From Clostridia bacterium (GTDB lineage: Bacteria; Bacillota; Clostridia; Oscillospirales; Acutalibacteraceae): a stretch of DNA of 64,000 nt. The stretch spans positions 1 to 64,000 of the forward strand of contig JAGALQ010000040.1 in NCBI GenBank assembly GCA_017625095.1, given 5' to 3'. The notes below the pieces were generated by a model. That model was not told the origin of the DNA, did no database searches, and saw only the letters and a program-made list of their open reading frames with translations. A program made the position numbers and the translations under genes. How positions within the stretch are numbered: position 1 is the stretch's first letter; each line of letters starts with the position of its first letter. Below are positions 1 through 8,200 of this stretch, one piece after another.

Positions 1-40
1 CGATGTGATAATTCAACATCACTGTGAATTTGTTTGTCAA

Positions 41-161
41 AAGCTCCTTTTGAAAGGAGCTGTCACCGCAGGTGACTGAGGATTGATATAAAAATCGTTA
101 TAATTTTCGCAATCCTCCGTCTTTTGCTTCGCAAAATCCACCTCCTTTGAAAAGGAGGTTT
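41..161. repeat. Palindrome-array repeat (MITE-like)
   Basis: This is a chain of short perfect hairpins: AGCTCCTTT/AAAGGAGCT at 42-60, GTCACC/GGTGAC at 62-76, GAGGATTG pairing with CAATCCTC across about 40 bases, TTTTGC/GCAAAA near 122-136, and CCTCCTTT/AAAGGAGG at 140-158. The architecture matches a dispersed noncoding repeat that I recall from gut Clostridia. No coding potential is seen. Confidence 0.6.
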
Positions 162-182
162 AATTGAGTCATCCCGAGTGCC

Positions 183-257
183 GTAGGGGCGACCATCGGT
201 CGTCCGAAAAAGTAATATGTATAATAAATTATACGGGCGGCAGATTGCCGCCCCTAC
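183..257. repeat. 75-bp inverted-repeat element, copy 1
   Basis: The element begins GTAGGGGCG and ends CGCCCCTAC, so it has 9-bp terminal inverted repeats. It contains a GACC/GGTC hairpin on the left, an AT-rich centre (AATATGTATAATAAA) and a GCGGCA/TGCCGC hairpin on the right. A second copy of exactly the same length lies at 352-426, which shows that it is a defined repeat unit. Confidence 0.75.
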
Positions 258-278
258 ATTACAATGTCATTTCCAAAT

Positions 279-346
279 GTCATCCTGAACGAAGTGAAGG
301 ATCTTAAAAATCTGAATATAAGATTCTTTGCTGTTGCTCAGAATGA
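279..346. repeat. CATTCTGA-type palindromic repeat, diverged copy
   Basis: GTCATCCTGAACGAAGTGAA on the left and a CTCAGAATGA terminus on the right form imperfect inverted ends, with AAGGATCT and AGATTCTT inside. The same family occurs at 17201-17272 with cleaner ends. It sits between the two 75-bp elements. Confidence 0.6.
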
Positions 347-351
347 AAACA

Positions 352-426
352 GTAAGGGCGACTATCGGTCGTCTAAAAATCTAATATGTATAATAAAATA
401 TACGGGCGGCAGATTGCCGCCCCTAC
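352..426. repeat. 75-bp inverted-repeat element, copy 2
   Basis: This is the second copy of the element at 183-257, with the same length and centre and an identical right arm. The left arm has decayed (GTAAGGGCGACTATCGGTCG), and the right end CCCCTAC is intact. It ends five bases before the stop codon of the minus-strand gene at 431-640. Confidence 0.75.
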
Positions 427-430
427 ATTC

Positions 431-640
431 TTATTCATCTGCTCTGTTGCTGCTTTTGGCAATATCTTTTCTTTTATGCTTTTGAGCAAGCCCTTGTGCA
501 ATGGCTGGGAAGGTGTTGTCCGTGTCATTTGTCGGCTGAACGTTACACCTGCCGTATTTGTTCACTATATCAAAAGAATCCTCTTCAATCTCGTTGTCTG
601 ACAGCTTTGACCGCTTTTCTTCGCTGTGATTGTACTTCAT
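431..640 (-). CDS. Small hydrophilic conserved-looking hypothetical protein
   Basis: This encodes 69 aa, highly charged and without a signal peptide or membrane segment. The middle reads EEDSFDIVNKYGRCNVQPT followed by FPAIAQGL, and the C-terminus is Lys/Arg-rich. A ribosome site (GGGTGAT) lies about six bases before the ATG. I recall short uncharacterised Clostridial proteins with similar NKYG..NVQPT and FPAIAQG motifs, but no function is known to me. It is a lone gene, its 3' end touches a repeat element and it is divergent from the carrier at 748. It could still be a spurious ORF, although the composition and ribosome site favour a real gene. Confidence 0.55.
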   Translation of the reverse strand: MKYNHSEEKRSKLSDNEIEEDSFDIVNKYGRCNVQPTNDTDNTFPAIAQGLAQKHKRKDIAKSSNRADE

Positions 641-687
641 TTATATCACCCTGATTTATTTTTATGCTGATTTAGCTAATATACACA

Positions 688-716
688 TTGAAAATTTTTC
701 ATTATGCGTATATAAT
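688..716 (+). promoter_or_regulatory. SigA-type promoter for the YfcC-like carrier
   Basis: TTGAAA (688-693), a 17-base spacer and TATAAT (711-716). Transcription would begin near 723, so the in-frame TTG at 688 cannot be the start of translation and the ATG at 748 is supported. Confidence 0.75.
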
Positions 717-747
717 GCTGTTTAGCAATTTTGTTAGGAGAGTTGAA

Positions 748-2154
748 ATGGGTAAAAACAAAGAGGGCAAGGGGCTTAACGTCAGCATAAAATCTTATGT
801 GACTGCTATTGCCGTTATCCTTGCGTTGATGATTCTTACATATGCGCTTACCTTTGTAATTCCGGGCGGCGAATATGTCCGCATTGATGTTAACGGTAAG
901 CAGATGCTTGATTCCGCACGTGTATTCAGAAATGTAGAAGGCGGTATTTCGCTCGGCAAATGGCTTGCTTCGCCGGTGCTTGTGCTCGGAGCGGAGGGCG
1001 GCGGAACTATTATTGCAATTATTGCCTTCCTTCTTGTAATCGGCGGAGTTTTTACTGCGCTCGATTCCTGTGGTCTGATGAAGTATATGCTTGATAAAAT
1101 CGTTGCGCGTTTCGGTGCGGCAAAATATAAGCTGCTCGCAATTGTAACCTTTTTCTTTATGGCTATGGGTGCTTTCATCGGCTCGTTTGAAGAGTGTATA
1201 CCGATGGTGCCTATTGTTGTTGCGCTGAGCGTCAATCTCGGCTGGGATGCTATGACGGGTATGGGCATGAGTCTTCTGGCTGTTGGCTGCGGCTTTGCTT
1301 CCGGCGTATGCAATCCTTTTACCGTCGGTGTTGCCCAGAGTCTTGCTTCACTCCCGATGTTCTCAGGTATTTGGCTTCGTATTGTTGCCTTTGCGGTGAT
1401 TTACACAGTTCTTGTTCTGTTTGTATATTTCCACGCAAAGAAGGTTGAAAAAAAGGAACTCGGAACAGTCGGTGCGGTTGGTTTCACACCCGATAAGCGT
1501 ATGGACAGAGCACTTGTCTGCTTTGCAGGTATTCTCTCCGTCGGTATTCTTTTTGTTATCAGCTCCGGCTTTATTAAAGCTCTGCAGGATTACACAATGA
1601 TTATCGTTGCGCTTGCGTTTCTTGTTGCCGGTATTGCTTCCGTTCTTCTTGCAGGTACAAAACTCGGTTCACTCGGACGCGATTTCGGCAAGGGTATTGT
1701 CAACATTCTGCCTGCCGTTTTGCTGCTTCTTTTTGCAAGCTCAATTAAATACACTCTCACCGAAGCCAAGATTCTTGACACCGTTCTTCATTGGTGTGTC
1801 GAGGCGATGGACGGTATGCCGGGCTACGTAATCGTGCTGTTCGTGTACCTGATTGTTCTTGTTATGAACTTCTTTATCAGCTCAGGCTCCGCAAAGGCAT
1901 TTCTCCTTATTCCTCTTATTGTACCTATGGCACAGCTTTTTAACGTTGAGCCTCAGCTTTGTGTTGTTGCGTTTGCGTTCGGTGACGGCTTTTCAAATGT
2001 ATTCTATCCCACAAATGCGGCTCTGCTTATAGCTTTGGGCCTTACCGGTATCAGCTATGGCAAATGGATAAAATACTCATGGAAATTCCAACTGATAAAT
2101 CTTTTTGTCACAAGTTTGATGCTTTTGTTCGGTCACGCTGTTAATTATCACTGA
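748..2154 (+). CDS. YfcC/DcuC-family membrane carrier
   Basis: A 468-aa polytopic membrane protein with about 11-12 hydrophobic segments and little soluble sequence. It resembles the C4-dicarboxylate anaerobic carrier superfamily (YfcC branch). Family hallmarks are the N-terminal helix ending in VIPGGEY, the glycine-rich FLLVIGGVFTALDSCG segment, the GAFIGSFEE motif and the FISSGSAKAFLLIPLIVPM segment. Relatives are predicted exporters or exchangers of amino acids or carboxylates, but the substrate cannot be read from sequence. The start is set by TAGGAGAG at 735-742 and by the promoter at 688-716. It is monocistronic and convergent with sigK; the two coding ends overlap by seven bases. Confidence 0.85.
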   Translation: MGKNKEGKGLNVSIKSYVTAIAVILALMILTYALTFVIPGGEYVRIDVNGKQMLDSARVFRNVEGGISLGKWLASPVLVLGAEGGGTIIAIIAFLLVIGGVFTALDSCGLMKYMLDKIVARFGAAKYKLLAIVTFFFMAMGAFIGSFEECIPMVPIVVALSVNLGWDAMTGMGMSLLAVGCGFASGVCNPFTVGVAQSLASLPMFSGIWLRIVAFAVIYTVLVLFVYFHAKKVEKKELGTVGAVGFTPDKRMDRALVCFAGILSVGILFVISSGFIKALQDYTMIIVALAFLVAGIASVLLAGTKLGSLGRDFGKGIVNILPAVLLLLFASSIKYTLTEAKILDTVLHWCVEAMDGMPGYVIVLFVYLIVLVMNFFISSGSAKAFLLIPLIVPMAQLFNVEPQLCVVAFAFGDGFSNVFYPTNAALLIALGLTGISYGKWIKYSWKFQLINLFVTSLMLLFGHAVNYH

Positions 2155-2837
2155 TTAATGATATAATCACGCAGATTTTCAAGCAGTCTTTTTTCAATGC
2201 GTGACACGTAAGACCTTGATATACCTAACCGCTGAGCAACCTCGCGTTGTGTCAGCGGTTTTGTGTTATACAAACCGTATCGGCGTATTATTATTTCTTT
2301 TTCTGCTTCGTTTTTCATATTGCTGACATATTCGTATATCTTTTTGGTGTTTTCAATCAGGTCGATATCTTCTGCGATGGTATCGTCTTCATATATAACG
2401 TCACTGAAGGTGAGGGGATTGCCTTCGCCGTCTGATTCAATCGGCTCGTTCATCGAAATATCCTGAGCAGTTTTCTTCATACTTCTCAGATGCATCAGCA
2501 CTTCATTTTCTATACATCGGGCGGCATAGGTTGCAAAACGTGCTCCTTTTTCACAGTTGAATGAACGTACAGCTTTTATCAGTCCGATTGTACCTATTGA
2601 AATCAGGTCATCACTGTCGGCAGTGAGGGAGTAATATTTTTTTGTAACGTGAGCAACAAGCCGAAGATTGTGTTCAATCAGCCTCTGCGCAGCTTCCTCA
2701 TCTCCGTTTTTCAGTTTTTCAAAGCAAAGCTGTTCTTCTTTTGCGCTGAGCGGTCTCGGGAAAGAGTTGGCGTTTTTGATGTGCAGTGCAAAATACATAA
2801 GATTTGAAAGTACGGTACAGATAATTTCAAACAGCAT
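2148..2837 (-). CDS. sigK: RNA polymerase sporulation sigma factor SigK (pro-sigma-K)
   Basis: A 229-aa sigma-70 family protein. The first 20 or so residues (MLFEIICTVLSNLMYFALHI) are hydrophobic, as in the pro-sequence that is clipped to activate sigma-K in the mother cell. Region 2 follows with LIEHNLRLVAHVTKKY, DDLISIGTIGLIKAV and ATYAARCIENEVLMHLR. The C-terminal helix-turn-helix includes LTQREVAQRLGISRSYVSRI. The start is chosen at the ATG behind AAGGAGAC rather than a longer in-frame extension. In Bacillus sigma-K directs late mother-cell genes for coat and cortex. The gene is continuous, with no skin-type insertion. Confidence 0.93.
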   Translation of the reverse strand: MLFEIICTVLSNLMYFALHIKNANSFPRPLSAKEEQLCFEKLKNGDEEAAQRLIEHNLRLVAHVTKKYYSLTADSDDLISIGTIGLIKAVRSFNCEKGARFATYAARCIENEVLMHLRSMKKTAQDISMNEPIESDGEGNPLTFSDVIYEDDTIAEDIDLIENTKKIYEYVSNMKNEAEKEIIIRRYGLYNTKPLTQREVAQRLGISRSYVSRIEKRLLENLRDYIINQ

Positions 2838-2946
2838 ATTGTTGTCTCCTTGGTAAGTTTGTTTTATCAATATGCACAGTGCCGTATTTAAATGTAAAAA
2901 TAAAATAAATTTTATATTTTTTATCAAGTTAAAGTGTTACATTTGC

Positions 2947-2975
2947 TTGCTTTTAATGCTTCTTTGTGTTATAAT
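2947..2975 (+). promoter_or_regulatory. SigA-type promoter for the GPH symporter
   Basis: TTGCTT (2947-2952), a 17-base spacer and a perfect TATAAT (2970-2975), about 30 bases before the TTG start at 3007. Confidence 0.65.
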
Positions 2976-3006
2976 CAACAAGAATTAAGTAAAGGGGGCA
3001 TATTTT

Positions 3007-4593
3007 TTGGCGAAAAAGAACATAAAATCAGCTGAATCTGAACAATACACCGAAGACTTTTATGCCAAACAAAACAGACGTTATGTCGGTACAAAAGAAA
3101 ACGTCGGCTATGTTATTTTTGATATGGCACAGAGCTTCAATATCAATACATATTCAGAGCGTTTTATTACAACGATTTTCAAGCTCGATCTCGAGCTTCA
3201 GACTATAGCCAATTTCATAAACGGTATTTGGGACGTTGTGAACGATACCTTCTCAGGTGCGATAGTTGATAAGACTCGTACGCGTTGGGGTAAATTCAAA
3301 CCGTACCTCGTCGTTCTCGGTATTCCGGGTACGATAGCAACTTGTCTTTATTGGCTTATGCCTGCTCTTTTCCCGAGTGCGGCAGGCGATTCGATGGCAA
3401 AGTTCTTTTTCTACCTTCTTCTTGCGCTTCTGCGCGAAACAGGAGGCACATTCCGCGGCTTTGCACAGACGGGTATGCTCGCAACCATAACGCCAAACCC
3501 GTTGGAACGAACGCGACTGATAACTCAGGCAAACTTCCTCTCGGGTTTCCTTGGTGAGAAGCTGCCTCAGCAGATAATGGACGTTGTTCTTGACCTTATC
3601 GGTAACCAGATTGTTGCAAAGGGCAGCATAGAAAAGGCCTTCCGTGGCGTGTTTATGGGCATGGGTGTTTTCACATCACTTGTCAGCGGTATTGCTGCAC
3701 TGTGGTTCGCATCAATCACCAAAGAACGTGTTATGCAGTCCATTGAGACCCCAAGCATAAAACAGGGTATCAAATCGATTATCAACAATAAACCGATTCT
3801 TATCCTCACTCTTTCTGATACGCTCAGCAGCTTCTCGCTTCTCAGCGGCAGTAAGAAGGATTACTTTATTGATGTTCTTAACTTCGCAACACTCGGCACG
3901 GTTGTCGGTATCCCCGGTGCAATTGTTCATCCGTTCTCTTATGCTCTTGTTCCGTGGTTCCGCAAGAAGATGTCAACGCGTGCTCTTGCAATCCTCGGTA
4001 AATACAGTATTGATATCACATATATTCCCGTATTCCTTTTCGGCTGCATAGGCGGCAAAAAGAACGGCCTTTACAAGAAGGTTGTTCCTATGGGTATTGC
4101 TTTTGCACTTCAGGAAACCGTATATATGTTCTTCTACGGCCTTCGTAACGTTATCCCCAGTGAAATGTACAACGAAGCTATGGACTACTGCGAGTGGAAG
4201 AACGGTTACCGTACAGAGGCTATGACTTCTGCTGCAAAGGGCCTTGCGCAGAAACTCGCAGGCGTACTCAGCGGTGCTGTTAAGACGATGTTTAAAAAGT
4301 GGATCGGTTACGATATCAACGCTTATACAAGCGGCTCGGCTCAGACTGACTCAACAAAGTTCTGGCTGTTTGCTATGTGTACCGTTCTTCCCATTATCAC
4401 AACAACGCTCGGCATTATTCCGCTTCTGTTCTACGATCTTACCGGTAAGAAGAGAGACAGAATGTATGAGGAGCTTCTTGCACGCCGTGCATTGATGACA
4501 TCAGAGGTTACGGAAGGTGACGCTGATGCGATCAATAAGGTAAGAGATGCACAGATGGCTGTTGGTGAAAAAAGTAACTCAACAGATAAGTGA
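3007..4593 (+). CDS. MFS sugar:cation symporter, GPH (MelB-like) family
   Basis: A 528-aa protein with about 12 membrane segments after a hydrophilic N-terminus of roughly 40 residues. The segment GIWDVVNDTFSGAIVDKTRT followed by RWGKFKPYL is the loop 2-3 signature of the glycoside-pentoside-hexuronide:cation symporter family, to which MelB and XylP belong. The likely role is sodium- or proton-coupled uptake of a sugar or glycoside; the substrate is unknown. Translation starts at TTG, preceded by AAAGGGGGC at 2991-2999. It is a single-gene unit with its own promoter and a strong terminator at 4606-4640. No sugar hydrolase is adjacent. Confidence 0.85.
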   Translation: MAKKNIKSAESEQYTEDFYAKQNRRYVGTKENVGYVIFDMAQSFNINTYSERFITTIFKLDLELQTIANFINGIWDVVNDTFSGAIVDKTRTRWGKFKPYLVVLGIPGTIATCLYWLMPALFPSAAGDSMAKFFFYLLLALLRETGGTFRGFAQTGMLATITPNPLERTRLITQANFLSGFLGEKLPQQIMDVVLDLIGNQIVAKGSIEKAFRGVFMGMGVFTSLVSGIAALWFASITKERVMQSIETPSIKQGIKSIINNKPILILTLSDTLSSFSLLSGSKKDYFIDVLNFATLGTVVGIPGAIVHPFSYALVPWFRKKMSTRALAILGKYSIDITYIPVFLFGCIGGKKNGLYKKVVPMGIAFALQETVYMFFYGLRNVIPSEMYNEAMDYCEWKNGYRTEAMTSAAKGLAQKLAGVLSGAVKTMFKKWIGYDINAYTSGSAQTDSTKFWLFAMCTVLPIITTTLGIIPLLFYDLTGKKRDRMYEELLARRALMTSEVTEGDADAINKVRDAQMAVGEKSNSTDK

Positions 4594-4605
4594 TTGTAAA
4601 AATAC

Positions 4606-4640
4606 AAAAAGGATGTTCCGATGAGGAACATCCTTTTTTG
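4606..4640 (+). terminator. Intrinsic terminator after the GPH symporter
   Basis: A 14-bp stem (AAAAAGGATGTTCC / GGAACATCCTTTTT) with a four-base loop and a T-run. The A-rich left side also allows it to end the minus-strand transcript of the 4650-4829 gene. Confidence 0.9.
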
Positions 4641-4649
4641 TTAGCTTTA

Positions 4650-4829
4650 TTAAAAATTAAAAAAATCTGCAATCTTTGAAAAGAACTCAACCAATTTAAG
4701 CACGAATTCAAGAATCGGTGAGATGCTTGCAAATTCAGGCGGGAGGTCAACTGTTGCAGCGAGGGAGGGGATTGCAGTGGCGCAGATAACCGTAACGGAT
4801 GCGGTAATAAATGTTATAATCTTTTTCAT
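4650..4829 (-). CDS. Short exported peptide with Phe-rich amphipathic tail
   Basis: A 59-aa protein. It has a signal peptide (MKKIITFITASVTVICATAI then PSLAA), followed by about 30 residues rich in Pro, Leu and Phe that end EFFSKIADFFNF. The start is fixed by GAGGAG about seven bases upstream of the ATG; an upstream in-frame ATG has no ribosome site. A promoter lies at 4863-4891. The tail resembles the last residues of the adjacent 1542-aa exported protein (FFDKIFDFF...). I do not recognise a family. A secreted membrane-active or surface-attached peptide is a reasonable guess, not a demonstrated function. Confidence 0.65.
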   Translation of the reverse strand: MKKIITFITASVTVICATAIPSLAATVDLPPEFASISPILEFVLKLVEFFSKIADFFNF

Positions 4830-4862
4830 ATAAGCACTCCTCAATACATTAATGTTTTTAAT

Positions 4863-4891
4863 ATAATAGCATATAATCGATAATATAACAA
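4863..4891 (-). promoter_or_regulatory. SigA-type promoter for the short exported peptide
   Basis: Read on the minus strand: TTGTTA, a 17-base spacer and TATTAT. It lies about 35 bases before the peptide's start codon. The surrounding gap 4830-5202 holds this promoter and the divergent one at 5058-5086; no other gene is seen. Confidence 0.6.
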
Positions 4892-5057
4892 GTAGAATAA
4901 CCTTTATTTAACCTTAGCTTACGGCAATTTTGCCATATAAGAAGATAAAATGTGGTTAACATCCGACAAATCACTATATTTTGCGGATGAGTTCACAAAC
5001 AGGTAACATTTTATACAATTTTTTTGAAAAAATTTGCTGTTTTTATTGCGTTTTACC

Positions 5058-5086
5058 TTGCAATTGATCAAAAGTTATGTTACAAT
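5058..5086 (+). promoter_or_regulatory. SigA-type promoter for the giant exported protein
   Basis: TTGCAA (5058-5063), a 17-base spacer and TACAAT (5081-5086). The leader to the start at 5203 is about 110 bases. No known riboswitch motif was seen in it. Confidence 0.6.
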
Positions 5087-5202
5087 CGTTATGCATAATA
5101 GTCTAACTGTATACCTATCGGTATCAGTGTCTGCTATTAGTTTATACATAGAGGCATTCCTGCCAAACGCAAATCAATCAAAATCTATGGAGGTGCTTTT
5201 TC

Positions 5203-8200
5203 ATGAAAAAAGTAAAGAAGCTATTGTGTATCCTCCTGGCGACAGTTATGCTTGCAACGTCTATGGCAAGCACAGCTTCTGCTTATGAGGCGTACACGAC
5301 ACCCGCCGGCTATGACAGCCTGGGTAAGCCGTACTACACATACGAGCAGTCCTGCTCTATGTTGCTCGACTTCCTCGACAAAGTGCTGTACGATGCCAAT
5401 ATCAACGAAGTTGTTGACTTGAGTATTCTTGGTACAATCACTATCAACCTTACTTCTGTTGATAACACCTTCAAATCAATTTCCGACCTTCTCGATATGG
5501 GTCTTATCAACGTTGCACAGGGTCTCAGCCTTGTCGGTGACCTTAAAGACCTTGACGAGTCTGCTATTGTCGAGCCCAGAAGAACTACTCACGCTGACTC
5601 TGTAGTCTTCTACGCTCTTCTTGAGTTCCTCAGCGATAACAGACCTGTTCTTGAGAAGCTTGTAAACGGTACAATTGATCTCGGTGGAATCATGGAGCTT
5701 GTTATTCCGCCCGATGATCCGGATATGGGCTTCATTTATGATATCCCTGCTTTCCTTAAGGAAATGATCTACACCCTTATCTACAACAGCGTCATCAAGG
5801 CTGAATCAGAGCCTGAGATTGATGCTCTTCCCGCCGGTGTTACCATCGATTCATTCACAATCGACGGTCTCCTTCAGGAAGTTGTTGATTCATTTATTAT
5901 CGGTGATTACAACGTTTCCACTCAGTCTTACACAGGCTTCCTTCCCAGTATGCTCGGTAAGACATCTATCACATCCGGTTCAACTTACGACCTTATCCAG
6001 AATGCAATTGACTCACTTATGGTTGACATCCTTGTTCCCACACTTGTTGAGTCTCTTCCCGAAACTCTCGATATCGAAGTAAGTGAGGAGTGGCCTTACG
6101 GTAACCCCGCAGAGCCCGGTCTTCTTCCCACAATCATCGGTATCATCAATGACTACCTCAAGCTTGGCTATCCTTATGATGCTGAAGAGTATCCCGTAAT
6201 TGAGCTTGAAAAGGCTCTTACATGGCTCCTTGCAGGTGAGACTGTAGCAGATGCAAGCGGCAACGTTACAAAGACTCCCGCTGCTCTTTACACAATCCTT
6301 TCATTCACAGATCACGGTATTGATATCAACGATGAGATTTATGCAAATATCGTTAGCCTTCTCCGTGAGCTTGGCCCCGGTCTCCTTCAGATGCTCCTTC
6401 CCGAGGTTATCCCCGAGGATATGGAGTTCCCGGATATGACAGAGTGGACAACTGACCAGTTCATCTCCTACATTATCCAGCTTATAGCTCCCGGTATTGA
6501 CTTCTTCGCAGGCGTCAGATTCCTTCCCGATTGCGATACTATTCAGGAATGTCTTACTTATATACTTATCAGCCTTGTTATCGACCTCCTTCCCGAGAAC
6601 GATTACTATGGTATGATTGAAGACGGTACACTTGATCCCGAAAACGGTGCTTGGATTGAAATCGGTACTGATTACCTCATCTACCTCATCAATTCACTTA
6701 TCGATATCAACATCCCCGCAGATTCCAGCTTTGAAGAGTTTGTTGACTGCCTCGCTAACTGGCTTGTTGCAGAGTTCGGCTTCATCTTCAACACAAAACA
6801 GAATCTTGCCGGTATGACATGTTGGGAGAAGCTTGATGCGACTCTCTTCACAGTTCTTGATCCTACACTCACAACAATCCAGAAGACTCACGATACAGTA
6901 TCTGAGTCCCTTATCGTCGGCGCAATTCTTGATGGTGTTCAGACTCTTAATATCGAAAAGATTCTCAGTTTCATCGGTAAGAACTCTTCTCCCGATGCAA
7001 TCCTCAATCAGCCTGTTGTAAACTTTGTTCTCGATCTTCTCGGCGATATTCTTTCAAGCCTTATGAACGGCCTTGAGATTATCCCCGCAAGCACACAGAA
7101 CCTTGAAGATCTCCTTTACGGTACAACTAAGGGCGGCAAGCTCGGTCAGTTCGCCGGTAATCTCCTATCTGCTCTTTATTCAGAAAAGGATTACAACTTC
7201 CCGACACTTATTCCTCTCGTTGGTTCACTTATCGGTCTGAGCCAGAACGATAACTTCATAGTTAACGCTCCCGTCGGCTATCCCAACAAGACCATAAATG
7301 ACCTCAAGAAACTTGTTCAGCAGTATATGCCCTCAAATGACGGTCTCACTTACAGTGACGAAGGCTACTTCTTCTACGGCGAAGAGGATTACGAATACCT
7401 CTTCGAGTTCACAAACTTTGATGACACATATTCAGAGTGTGTAGATCTTATCAACAGATATAACGAAAATCCGAACTCCGTTACACCTCTTGAGATAAAG
7501 AACCTTTACTACAGACTCGGCTACTATTACGAGAGAATGACTCCCAGATCAGAAAAATGTAAGATCCAGCTTGCTTACGAAATCAACTATGCAGAGGCAA
7601 ACAATGCCGAAACAAATGACAATGGCGAAGGCGGCAAGATTTACACAGACAGATCCTGGAGACTTTACAGCGAAGCACTCGATAACGCATACAAAGTGGC
7701 AGCTGATCCTGATGCTAAGCAGTCAGCAATTTCTGTTGCAAGACAGGAGCTCTTCAAGGCTCAGAACAGACTTAAGTCTTATATCTCTCTTGCACGTTAT
7801 AACGTTCTTGATGTTATGATTAAGAGAGCTGAAGCTATTCCTGAAGAGGATTACAGATTGTATACAACACACTCAATTGCAGAGTTTAAGTCAGCTTATG
7901 CTGAGGCTATTTCAATTGACCGTGACTACGACATTGATGATCAGTACATTGTTGATGAAGTATCTACCAGACTCGGTACAGCACTCAACAGCCTTGAGTT
8001 CTGGGAGCTCAACTACGAGCTTGGTTCAGAAATCATCATCGATGAGGTTGTTTCCAAGGATACTAAGACAATCCTTAAGTTCCGTGAGTCCACAGGTGCA
8101 GCTGTAACAAACGTTTCTGCAACTGTTAACGGCGGAGCAACAATTGGTGAAATGTATGAAGAGGGCGGTTACTACTGCTGGGAGATTGATCCTGCAGCAG

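Noticed and set aside
795..1313. 172-codon open frame on the minus strand inside the YfcC-like gene
   Set aside because: It is antisense to a well-supported membrane-protein gene, has no ribosome site and its composition mirrors the codon bias of the plus-strand gene.
1194..1448. Small plus-strand frames within other genes, including those inside the 5203-9831 gene
   Set aside because: They lie in alternative frames of strongly supported genes, lack ribosome sites, and have Leu/Ser-rich compositions typical of frame-shifted biased codons.
2838..2946. Sigma-E promoter for sigK
   Set aside because: A CATATT element occurs upstream on the minus strand, but no convincing -35 box at the proper distance could be aligned, so it is not listed.
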